64,000 nucleotides of DNA from Lutacidiplasma sp052326305 (GTDB taxonomy: Archaea > Thermoplasmatota > Thermoplasmata > Lutacidiplasmatales > UBA184): contig JBKQPJ010000014.1 in assembly GCA_052326305.1 (NCBI GenBank), positions 18,631-82,630 of the forward strand. Reading direction: 5' to 3'. The notes beneath the pieces were generated by a model that ran no database searches, was not told where the DNA came from, and saw only the letters and a list, made by a program, of their open reading frames with translations. The number at the start of each line of letters is the position of its first letter. The first letter of the stretch is position 1. Shown here one piece after another: positions 22,574-30,163 of the stretch. The position numbers and the translations under genes were made by a program.

Positions 22574-24892
22574 TCAGGCGGCCGGGGGATCGGCGGGCGG
22601 CGGCTGCGCCGCGCCACGACGTCGGCGTCGGCGCAGGGCGAGGAGCGTGGCTCCCCCCACGGCCAGGATCGCGCCCGCGCCGCCCAGCACGTAGTACCCG
22701 GTGTCTCCCGGGAGCCCGAGGAATCCTGCGTGGGGCGAGAACCTCACGCTGACGCCCTGAGGACCCCCCGAGATCTGGAGCGACCCGGACGACGGAGAGA
22801 CCGCGTAGCCGGGCCGAGGAACGACCGTGAACGGGAACGCGCCGTCGGGCGCGTAGAACGTGATCGTGCGGTTCGTGGAAGAGTAGGTGGTACCGTTCGA
22901 ACTCACGGACCAATGCTCGCCGGCCGCGAGCCCGCTCTCGGTGAACGTCACCGGGTACGACCCGAGGGGCACCCGGCTCGAGATGAGCGAGATCGTTCCC
23001 TGCTCGAGGTTGGTGGCGTACAGGAGCTGGTTCGTAGGATCGTAGGCCACGTCCTGGGGGTAGGCTCCGACCGGGAACGTGGCGACGACCGAATTGGTGG
23101 TGACGGAGATCAGGGTCACGTTGTCCGAGACCGAGTTGGCGACTAGGACGTCCCCCAGGGCGCTATCGTACGCCAGTCCTGAGGGGTAGGCCCCGACGGA
23201 GATGGTCGCCACGACCTGGTCGGTGGCGTCGGAGACGACCAAGGTTCGATTCCAATCCGAGCTGGAGGGTCCCCCCGAGTTCGTATCGGCCACGAACACC
23301 TCGCCGGTCCGGCGCTCGTAGGCCATCTCGTCCGGGCAGCCCCCCAAGTGGATCGAACGCACGACCCGATCCGTCCGGTCCGAGATCACGCTGAGGTTGT
23401 CCGAAGGGCAATTCGAGACGAAGACCTCCCCCGTTCCGGGGTCGTACGCGACCCCGGACGGCAGCGAGCCCACGCGGACGCTCGCCACCACCTGGTCGGT
23501 CGTGTCGTTGATCACGCTGACGTTTCCGGAGCCCGTGTTCACGACGAAGACCTCTCCCATCCCTCGGTCGTAGGCGATCCCGAACGGTTCGCTTCCGACC
23601 GGAACGCTCGCCACCAGGGCTTCGGTGGCGCCGGCGAGCACGTCCACCCGGCCCGTCACGCCCCCGACGACGACGAAGAGCTGACCCGTCCCGTTGTCGT
23701 ACGCCCCGGGGCGCGCGAGGCCGAGCCCGGGGAAGCTCTCCACGACCCGGTTCGTGGCGTCGTCGATCACGCTCTCGTTGCCCCAGTATCCGTTGGCGAC
23801 GAACAGCTCGCGCTGACCGCTATCGTACACGAGGTCGAGCGGCAGGGCGCCGACGCCGATCGTCACCACGAGGCCGTTCGTGAGGTCCGAGATGACCGCC
23901 ACGGCATTGGCGTTCTCTTCCGTAACGAAGAGCTCGCCCTGGCCCGGATCGTAGGCGGCGCCGCCGGTGCCGCCGGCCACGATCGGGACGGTCGCGACGA
24001 CCGAGTTCGACGACCCGTTGAGGACGGTCACGTCCCCCGTTCCGGTGTTCGATACGAAGAGCTCGGCCTTCGCGCTGTCGTAGGCGATGCCGTCGGGGTA
24101 TCCCCCGAGGGAGAGCGTCGCCGCGACCGAATCCGTGCTGTCGTTGAGGACGCTCACATTGCCCCACCCTCCGCCGTACGATGCGACGAAGACCTCTCCG
24201 GTACGGCCGTCGTACGCGAGGGCGTAGGGCAGGAGCCCTACCGGAACGGTCGCGACGACCTCGTCAGTAGCGTCCGAGATCGCGCTGACCGACCCTCCCC
24301 CGGTCAGGGGAGACGTGTCCGCCACGAAGACCTCCTTCTCTCCCCGATCGTACGTCGCCGCCCGGGGGTTGTCCCCCACCGAGATCGTCACCACGACCTG
24401 GTCGGTCGAGTCGTTGATCACGCTCACGTCGTCTGAGATGGAGTTGACGACGAACATCTCCCCCGCCCCGCGGTCGTAGACCACGCCGGTGGGCGCATTG
24501 CCGACCGGGAGGTTCTCCAGCACGGTGTTCGTCCTGCCCGAGATCACGGAGACCTGGCCACTCAGCAGATCCGCCACGAACACCTCGCCCGTCCGGTTGT
24601 CGTACGCCAGCGCATCCGGTCCCGATCCGACCGGCACCGTCGTGATCACCCGCTCGGTGAGGTCCGAGATCACCGTGACGTTGTTGGAAGAGAAGTCCGC
24701 GACGAAGACCTCTCCCCTTCCCGAGTCGAAGGCAGCCGCTGTGGGGCCTTGGCCGTCCGCCGCGAGGAAGTTCCCGGGCATGAGGGTGTCGTTCTGGAGA
24801 ACGAGGGTGTCGACCACGTGGGGATCCGTACCGGGGGGGCTGAACGGAGAAGGCCTTCCGACGCCCGGGTCCGAGCTCGACGGGAGAAGCAA
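22574..24892 (-). CDS. YVTN beta-propeller surface protein, C-terminally anchored (5' end frameshifted)
   Basis: The 772-residue product consists mostly of roughly 42-residue YVTN repeats of the form AYDxxTGEVFVAD-SNNVSVI-DTTDQVVATIPVG-YP, enough for two seven-bladed propellers. A PEGA/PKD-like strand region follows (PVTFTESGLAAGEHWSVS), then a C-terminal membrane helix (GYYVLGGAGAILAVGGATLLAL) and a basic tail RRRRRR. Such proteins cover archaeal cells. The frame opens only at a weak TTG and lacks a signal peptide, but an excellent one is encoded immediately upstream in another frame (24893-25095). A one-base indel near 24885-24895 would join them. Either the gene is frameshifted or there is a sequence error. 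Confidence 0.85.
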   Translation of the reverse strand: MLLPSSSDPGVGRPSPFSPPGTDPHVVDTLVLQNDTLMPGNFLAADGQGPTAAAFDSGRGEVFVADFSSNNVTVISDLTERVITTVPVGSGPDALAYDNRTGEVFVADLLSGQVSVISGRTNTVLENLPVGNAPTGVVYDRGAGEMFVVNSISDDVSVINDSTDQVVVTISVGDNPRAATYDRGEKEVFVADTSPLTGGGSVSAISDATDEVVATVPVGLLPYALAYDGRTGEVFVASYGGGWGNVSVLNDSTDSVAATLSLGGYPDGIAYDSAKAELFVSNTGTGDVTVLNGSSNSVVATVPIVAGGTGGAAYDPGQGELFVTEENANAVAVISDLTNGLVVTIGVGALPLDLVYDSGQRELFVANGYWGNESVIDDATNRVVESFPGLGLARPGAYDNGTGQLFVVVGGVTGRVDVLAGATEALVASVPVGSEPFGIAYDRGMGEVFVVNTGSGNVSVINDTTDQVVASVRVGSLPSGVAYDPGTGEVFVSNCPSDNLSVISDRTDRVVRSIHLGGCPDEMAYERRTGEVFVADTNSGGPSSSDWNRTLVVSDATDQVVATISVGAYPSGLAYDSALGDVLVANSVSDNVTLISVTTNSVVATFPVGAYPQDVAYDPTNQLLYATNLEQGTISLISSRVPLGSYPVTFTESGLAAGEHWSVSSNGTTYSSTNRTITFYAPDGAFPFTVVPRPGYAVSPSSGSLQISGGPQGVSVRFSPHAGFLGLPGDTGYYVLGGAGAILAVGGATLLALRRRRRRGAAQPPPADPPAA

Positions 24893-25095
24893 AGCGGGCC
24901 CGGCTGGTGCCCCATCATTCCGGCGATCCCTGCCGCGGACGTCGAAGCCGTCGGGACGGGCGCCGTTCGGCCGGCGACCGTCGAGGAGGCGTGCGTCGCG
25001 GTGCCGGGTCCGATCGCTAGGATCGCACAGACCCCGACGATCAGTCCGAGGGTGAGCATCCGCGAACGCCTGGGGCGAAACGGTCTGAATCCCAT
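24893..25095 (-). pseudogene. Out-of-frame signal peptide of the YVTN protein
   Basis: From the ATG at 25095 the minus strand reads MGFRPFRPRRSRML, then LTLGLIVGVCAILAIGPGTA: a basic N-terminus and a Sec-type hydrophobic core followed by Ala/Ser/Thr-rich sequence. This frame continues into meaningless Arg/Ser-rich sequence beyond about 24890, whereas the propeller frame becomes sensible at the same place. It is therefore the true 5' end of the gene at 22574-24892. Confidence 0.7.
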
Positions 25096-25167
25096 GGCCC
25101 TGCGAACCCCGTGCCGGTGCTCCGGGAACGCTTCGCGGGGTAAGGAGTTATCCCCGAGTCCCGGACG

Positions 25168-25175
25168 GGTTAAGA
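25168..25175 (+). promoter_or_regulatory. TATA box of the MFS exporter
   Basis: GGTTAAGA lies 44 bp before the ATG at 25216, giving a short leader. A minus-strand GATAACT at about 25147-25153 serves the divergent YVTN gene, so 25096-25215 is a divergent promoter region. Confidence 0.5.
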
Positions 25176-25215
25176 TGCCCCTTTCGGTCGCCCCCGTATC
25201 TTTCCGACCTGCCCG

Positions 25216-26715
25216 ATGACGAGTCCAGAAGCGAGTTCGGCATCTCCCCTCCCGGGGGGACCCGCGGGGTTCGGGGCGCGCCGGGAGACCGCCCTCCTGC
25301 TCCTCACCACCCTCGGGACGGTGATGGTCGCCGTCGATAGCACGATCGTCATCCTCGCGCTCCCGACCATGCGGCGCGACCTCGCCGCCCCGTTCGAGAC
25401 GGTGATCTGGACCGTCCTCGTCTACCTCCTGATCGCCGCCGCGCTGACGACGCAGGCGGGCCGCGTCGGCGACCTTCTTGGCCGCTCGCGGGTCTACAAC
25501 GCGGGGTTCGCCGTCTTCACGATCGGTTCGGCGCTCTGTGGCTTCGCTCCGAACGCCGGGTTCCTGATCGGCGCGCGCGTTGTCCAGGCGGTCGGCGGCG
25601 CGGTCCTGTTCGCGAACGCCGGGGCGCTGATCGCGCACGTCTTTCCCCCCCAGCGGCGCGGGCGCGCGTTCGGCTACACGACGTTCGGTTGGAGCGTTGG
25701 CGCGATCCTCGGGATCCTGCTCGGCGGCGTGATCACGACCGCCCTCGGATGGCGGTACATCTTCTTCATCAACATCCCGATCGGGATCGTCGCGACCGCC
25801 CTCGGGCTACGCCTCCTACCCCGCATCGAGCGGCGGCCCGCGCGGTTCGATGCGCCCGGGTTCCTGACGTTCTCGGTCGCTCTCGCGCTGATCTGCTACG
25901 GGGCCGTGGAGATCGCCTCGTACGGGGCGACCGCGACGTACTCGATCTGCGTGATCGTCGGGATCGCGCTGCTCGCCCCGTTCACCTTCCTCGAGCTGCG
26001 CAACCCCCAGCCGATGCTCGACCTTCGCCAGCTCAAGCAGCGGCTGCTCGGGTTCTCGCTGGCCGCGGGGCTCCTCCAGAGCATCGGGTACCTCTCCGTC
26101 GTCTTCATGCTCACGCTGTACCTCCAGGGGCTCCGGGCCCTCTCCCCGCTCGACGCCTCCCTCCTGCTCGTCCCCGGCTACCTCGTCGGCGCGGTCGCCG
26201 GCCCGACGATGGGCCGTCTGGTCGATCGCCTCGGGCCGCGCGGCATCGCCACCGCGGGGATCGGCTGCATGGCCCTCGCCGTGATCGCCTACGCGCAGCT
26301 CGGCCTCACGTCGTGGCTCGGCTGGATCCCGGTCATCTCGATCGTGAGCGGCGTCGGGGTCGGGATGTTCTTCCCGGCGAACTCGACGGCGATCATGAGC
26401 CAGGCGCGTCCCGAGACGTTCGGCTCGGTCAGCGGTCTGCGGGGCACCCTTTCCAACATGGGGACGCTGCTCAGCTTCGTCCTCACCCTCACGATCGCCT
26501 CGGCGAGCGTCTCCCGCCCCGTCGCCTACGCCGTCTTCCTCGGCCTCGCCCCGCTCACCGGGGGTCAGGGAGTGCAGTTCCTCACCGGGATCCACGCCGC
26601 GCTCTACGGCTCGGCGTTCGTCCTGGCGGGAGCGGCCGCCCTTTCCTGGTCGCGGGGTCCCCGCTCCAGGCCGGAGGCTGCGGGCGGCCCCATCCCCGCC
26701 CGGGGAGGGCCGTGA
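25216..26715 (+). CDS. MFS multidrug exporter, DHA2 (EmrB/QacA) family
   Basis: This 499-residue polytopic protein has the 14-helix DHA2 layout. TM1 (LLLLTTLGTVMVAVDSTIVILALP) contains the motif D1 Asp, motif A is GRVGDLLGRSRVY, motif B/C regions are GARVVQAVGGAVLFANAGALI and GWSVGAILGILLGGVI, and further helices end with ALYGSAFVLAGAAALSW. Members export lipophilic drugs, dyes or lipid-like molecules by proton exchange. The start ATG is clear. No regulator is adjacent; the neighbours are surface protein genes. Confidence 0.92.
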   Translation: MTSPEASSASPLPGGPAGFGARRETALLLLTTLGTVMVAVDSTIVILALPTMRRDLAAPFETVIWTVLVYLLIAAALTTQAGRVGDLLGRSRVYNAGFAVFTIGSALCGFAPNAGFLIGARVVQAVGGAVLFANAGALIAHVFPPQRRGRAFGYTTFGWSVGAILGILLGGVITTALGWRYIFFINIPIGIVATALGLRLLPRIERRPARFDAPGFLTFSVALALICYGAVEIASYGATATYSICVIVGIALLAPFTFLELRNPQPMLDLRQLKQRLLGFSLAAGLLQSIGYLSVVFMLTLYLQGLRALSPLDASLLLVPGYLVGAVAGPTMGRLVDRLGPRGIATAGIGCMALAVIAYAQLGLTSWLGWIPVISIVSGVGVGMFFPANSTAIMSQARPETFGSVSGLRGTLSNMGTLLSFVLTLTIASASVSRPVAYAVFLGLAPLTGGQGVQFLTGIHAALYGSAFVLAGAAALSWSRGPRSRPEAAGGPIPARGGP

Positions 26716-26790
26716 CCCACCGCATTCCGGGCGACAAACGTTCTCGGACCGAACGGGGAGGAGCGCGCTGCCCCCGGGAACTGGGCGCGC

Positions 26791-27354
26791 TCAGCCGCAG
26801 CAGCTGCCGTCCTGGTTCGGGAGGTCCGGGTTCTCGGGGAAGCCATCGCACGATGGGTTCCCGCTCGCCGAGATCGTGACCGAGAAGGAGGCGCCCACAT
26901 GCTCGCAGGAGTTGCCGGCGCCCGCGGCCAGGCCGAAGACGGCGTGGTAGGCGAACGTGTGGCCGGGGGCCAGCTCGACCTCGGGGGAGGCCGAGAGGAG
27001 GTTGTCCGCGTAGGTGAAGCTGGTGCATCCCCTCGGCAGGGTCGCCGAGATGTGCGGAACGAGTCCAGCGAGGGCGTTCCCCGTGTTCTCGAGCGTCGCG
27101 TTCAGCCAACAGTGGGTCCCGGGGTAAAGACCGGAAGCACTGGTGGTCAGCACCGAGGAGGTCGGCGTGACCGCGCAGACGACCGAGTGGGCGCTCGCGG
27201 CCACCGAGGTCGGGGCGACCCAGGCGATCCCCGGCTCGGGGGTGCATCCTCCGTGGTGGTGGTCGTCGCAACCTCCGCCGCCGCCCCAGGCGAAGCCCAC
27301 CCCGCCCACGGCGAGGACGGCCCCAGCGAGGGCGAGGACCACGATCAGCTTCAC
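26791..27354 (-). CDS. Exported protein with His/Cys cluster, third of the SipW-linked set
   Basis: The 187-residue product starts at a GTG (27354) with a short signal (KLIVVLALAGAVLAVGGVGF), then a glycine run and CDDHHHGGC, a likely metal-binding cluster just past the signal. The remainder is a beta-sandwich-like domain with many Thr/Ser and six further Cys, ending CCG. It follows the second TasA/camelysin-like gene by 31 bp on the same strand, so it is probably co-expressed and co-exported. The signal resembles but is less typical of SipW-dependent ones. Function is unknown; a metal-binding coat subunit is one reading. Confidence 0.7.
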   Translation of the reverse strand: MKLIVVLALAGAVLAVGGVGFAWGGGGGCDDHHHGGCTPEPGIAWVAPTSVAASAHSVVCAVTPTSSVLTTSASGLYPGTHCWLNATLENTGNALAGLVPHISATLPRGCTSFTYADNLLSASPEVELAPGHTFAYHAVFGLAAGAGNSCEHVGASFSVTISASGNPSCDGFPENPDLPNQDGSCCG

Positions 27355-27385
27355 GTCGCCGAACCCCGAAACGGAAGGATCGAAC

Positions 27386-27913
27386 CTACACCCCGGCGGT
27401 GGCGGTATAGGTGACCGTGAAGGTGGCCCACACGAGGCCGCCGCATCGGGGAGGTAGGGTTCCCGAGTGCAGGCCCCAGTAGGACGTGAACGAGGCCCCG
27501 GGACCGAGGACGTCCCCCGGCGGGTCGTTGGCTTCGAGGACCTCTCCGTACGCGCCGACGCTGCAGGAGGCCGGTCCGTGGAACGTCGTGGTGAACACCC
27601 ACGCCACGTTCTGGGCGGGGACGCTCCCGATGTTCTTGACGACGACCGAGATGTTGAACAGGGTGGTCGGCGGCGTGTTGTTGATCCACGCCTGGACCAA
27701 CGGCGAGGGCAGCACCGTCGTCTGGACCGTGACGTACGCGGGGCCCCCGACAAGGCCCACGCTCGTGATCACGAGCCCGAAAGAGGCGGCCGACGCGTGG
27801 GCCTCGACCGTCGCCGAGCCCGCGAAGGCGGCGAACCCGACCCCGCTCGAGACGACCAGGAGCACCGCCACGACGGCGGGCACGGTCCATCGGGCGTGGC
27901 GTCCGAGGCTCAT
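27386..27913 (-). CDS. TasA/camelysin-like exported protein 2
   Basis: This 175-residue protein has a SipW-type signal: basic start (SLGRHARW), hydrophobic core VVAVLLVVSSGVGFAAFA, then SATVEAHASAASFGLVI, the small-residue region that follows cleavage in TasA/camelysin proteins. The mature part is an all-beta domain (LFNISVVVKNIGSVPAQNVAWVF, then VLGPGASFTSYWG) with two Cys pairs. It lies 106 bp after the first such gene without a clear promoter of its own and has a GGTGGAGGGA ribosome-binding-like sequence before its ATG, so it is probably in the same transcript. A structural fibre or coat subunit is the likely role. Confidence 0.75.
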   Translation of the reverse strand: MSLGRHARWTVPAVVAVLLVVSSGVGFAAFAGSATVEAHASAASFGLVITSVGLVGGPAYVTVQTTVLPSPLVQAWINNTPPTTLFNISVVVKNIGSVPAQNVAWVFTTTFHGPASCSVGAYGEVLEANDPPGDVLGPGASFTSYWGLHSGTLPPRCGGLVWATFTVTYTATAGV

Positions 27914-28019
27914 CGGCTCCCTCCACCGCTCCGAGGCGCGCGCGCCGACCTCAACGGTCGGGACCGCTCGCCAACGGGGCAGTTCGGGTTCCGGGATGCG
28001 CTTCGAGCGCGGCGGGCGT

Positions 28020-28577
28020 TCAGATGCCCGCGACCCCCGTGAAGAAGACCGAGAAGAGGCCGCTCGGGGGGGCGGTGACCGACCCCGAAGGGATCCCCAC
28101 CCAGATCGTGTCGACGTAGGTGCCGCCGACGGCCAGGGTCGTGATGCCGTTGACGTTCAGTACCGGCGTCGCGGAGGTCAGACCCGCCGTGTCCCGGACC
28201 GCGAAGCAGTTCAGCGACGGGCCGGGCGCGCAGATGCCGCTCGTCTCGTTGAGCTGGTTGTTGAGGACCACGGGGACCGTGCCGACGTTCGTCACGGTCA
28301 CCGAGAAGTAGCAGAAGTCGCCCGGAACGAGGTTCGAGACCCCGACGCTCACGAGGGTGTGCGACGGGTTCTCGGAGAAGCTGAACGACCCCGGCGCGGG
28401 GCCCCCGCTCGGGTACGCGCAGGCCCCTGCCTGGGGGGAGTTCAAGGCGATCGCCGCCGTACCTGCGGTGGCCGTACCGTTCACCGTGGCCGTCGCCGTG
28501 AACGCGGAGTACCCGACCCCGACGAGCGCCGCGACAGCAAGAACTCCGAGCAGGCCCACGACCCATCGATTCGACAT
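28020..28577 (-). CDS. TasA/camelysin-like exported protein 1
   Basis: The 185-residue product is the best match to the SipW-dependent secreted class: MSNRWVVGLLGVLAVAALVGVG YSAFTATATVNGTATAGTAA contains the A-F-T cleavage region and the Asn/Gly/Ala motif of TasA and camelysin precursors. The mature domain is beta-rich (YFSVTVTNVGTVPVVLNN) with four Cys. Family members in Bacillus build biofilm fibres; archaeal relatives form surface filaments. It has its own promoter (28624-28634) and a hairpin in the leader. The dedicated signal peptidase is encoded just upstream on the same strand. Confidence 0.82.
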   Translation of the reverse strand: MSNRWVVGLLGVLAVAALVGVGYSAFTATATVNGTATAGTAAIALNSPQAGACAYPSGGPAPGSFSFSENPSHTLVSVGVSNLVPGDFCYFSVTVTNVGTVPVVLNNQLNETSGICAPGPSLNCFAVRDTAGLTSATPVLNVNGITTLAVGGTYVDTIWVGIPSGSVTAPPSGLFSVFFTGVAGI

Positions 28578-28589
28578 GTCTTCTACCCA

Positions 28590-28605
28590 GGAGGCAGGCG
28601 CCTCC
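28590..28605 (-). promoter_or_regulatory. Perfect-stem hairpin in the TasA-like mRNA leader
   Basis: GGAGGC-AGGC-GCCTCC forms a 6-bp all-G/C-rich stem with a 4-base loop, ending 12 bases before the ATG at 28577 and after the expected transcription start. It could hide or present the GGAG-like sequence and so control translation, or stabilise the 5' end of an abundant structural mRNA. Confidence 0.5.
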
Positions 28606-28623
28606 GGCGCACCATGGCCGAGG

Positions 28624-28634
28624 CTATTTAATAG
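28624..28634 (-). promoter_or_regulatory. TATA box of the exported-protein operon
   Basis: Minus-strand CTATTAAATAG is a nearly palindromic TATA element about 53 bp upstream of the ATG at 28577. It separates the exported-protein transcript from the signal-peptidase transcript and gives a leader of about 25 nt. Confidence 0.65.
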
Positions 28635-28738
28635 GCATCAGAAGGGTCTAGCCTCTTCGTCCGTAGCATCCGGCGGAATCGTCCCTATCATCGCCGAGGG
28701 ACGCTGCGCGCCACGGTACACGTCCCGGCCCGGCCGGA

Positions 28739-30163
28739 TCAGCTCTTCGGACCCGTCCCTTTGGTCGGCGGAGGAGTTCCCGGGCGGTCGGAAGGAGGGC
28801 TTCCGGCGGCCCCGGAGGCGGGGGTCTTGCCCGGTGTGTCCCAAGGGCCGAGGCGGGCGTACAGCTGTCCCAGGACGACCCAGGCCGCGTCGATGCGCCC
28901 GCGCTGTGCGAGGCCGATCGCCCGCAGCAGGAGCTCCTCCGAGTCCTGGCGCAGAGAGCTCGACGGCCGGAACCAGCGCAGCCGGTCGGAGATGCGGTCG
29001 CTCCAGACGACGAACGACTCGAGGTTCGAGGTGTCCACTCCGGGAATGCGGGGATAGCGCTGGTTCCAGTCGCGCACCCTGGCGGTCAGGTTCTTCGGGG
29101 GCACCGGGGCGCCGGGCCGGGGCAGGGGCTCGGGAGGCAACGGCGCCTCGGCACCGGCTCGGCCGCCGTGGACGAAGACGAAGGCGGTCGTCCCCGAGAC
29201 GACGTAGAAGGAGGTGGTCGCAGGAACGTCCGGGCCCGTCACCGACGGGCGGACGACGCGAACGATCGGCGAGCCGAGCGTGTCGGCCGCCTTGACGATG
29301 TCCTCCCAGGCCCGGACAGGCACGACGTTCGTCGCCCCGGGAGGCGCGCGCGCGTCGACGATCGCCTCCTCGTACGGCCGGGTGATCGCCGCGAGCTCGC
29401 GCGTCGGCGGCACGTCGTGGCGCGTCTCCCACGTCAGGTACCCCATTGCGAGCGCGCCGCCGACCGCCCCGAAGAGGAGCAGGAAGGCGACGACCGAGAC
29501 GTTCGCGCGGGCGGAGGTCGTCGGGTCGCTCCCCGGGGGAACGAACGCCCCGCTCGAGGAGGAGGTGAGGTGGGACGGCTCGATCTGGCTCGCGGTGAAG
29601 TTGAGCGTGAGGGCCGGGAAGAACGCGATCCCGGTCGCGTCCTCGTCGAGCCCGACCGAGCTGTGGACGGACGGGGCGATCACGACGGAGTAGGAGTTCG
29701 GGGTGTACCCGGTCTGCTTCTCGATCGCCGTCGCGAGGCCGGTGATGTAACTGACGTTCAGGTTGTAGACGACCCCGAGGGTCGAGAGGGAGCCCTGCCG
29801 GACGCTCGTGCTGACGGTCTCGGTGAACAGCGTCTTCGACCACGCGGGGCTCTCGACGATTACGGAGACCGACGCGGTGTTCGTGGCGTTGACCGCGCGG
29901 TCCGCGGTGAACCGGTACGTGAAGGAGACGTTGACCCATTCGGTGATCGCGCTGAACAGCGTTCCGTTCCCGGGCGTCAGGGTGGTCGTGTTGTAGAGCG
30001 AGTTGTTCTTGAGGGCGGCGACGTACGTGAACCGGCCGTTCTGCCCGTAGGTGAACAGGGGCTTCGCCGCCGTCTTGACCGGGTGATCCGTCGCCGCGAC
30101 CCAGTAGCCGGCGAACAGGGCGAGCAGCACGAAGATCACGAGCCCGATGACGACCGCCTTCAT
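28739..30163 (-). CDS. DUF5305-like membrane protein
   Basis: This 474-residue protein has an N-terminal membrane helix (VVIGLVIFVLLALFAGYWVA), an extracellular domain of about 190 residues beginning FTYGQNGRFTYVAALKNNSLY with many sequons, a second helix (VSVVAFLLLFGAVGGALAMGYL, about 228-249), and a cytoplasmic C-terminal part with a Pro-rich tail. This is the DUF5305 architecture, which in archaea sits beside SipW-type signal peptidases and TasA-like proteins. Its ATG at 30163 overlaps the stop of the protease-peptidase fusion (ATGA), so the two are made together. It may guide substrates to the peptidase or assemble the fibre; no enzyme motif is visible. Confidence 0.75.
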   Translation of the reverse strand: MKAVVIGLVIFVLLALFAGYWVAATDHPVKTAAKPLFTYGQNGRFTYVAALKNNSLYNTTTLTPGNGTLFSAITEWVNVSFTYRFTADRAVNATNTASVSVIVESPAWSKTLFTETVSTSVRQGSLSTLGVVYNLNVSYITGLATAIEKQTGYTPNSYSVVIAPSVHSSVGLDEDATGIAFFPALTLNFTASQIEPSHLTSSSSGAFVPPGSDPTTSARANVSVVAFLLLFGAVGGALAMGYLTWETRHDVPPTRELAAITRPYEEAIVDARAPPGATNVVPVRAWEDIVKAADTLGSPIVRVVRPSVTGPDVPATTSFYVVSGTTAFVFVHGGRAGAEAPLPPEPLPRPGAPVPPKNLTARVRDWNQRYPRIPGVDTSNLESFVVWSDRISDRLRWFRPSSSLRQDSEELLLRAIGLAQRGRIDAAWVVLGQLYARLGPWDTPGKTPASGAAGSPPSDRPGTPPPTKGTGPKS

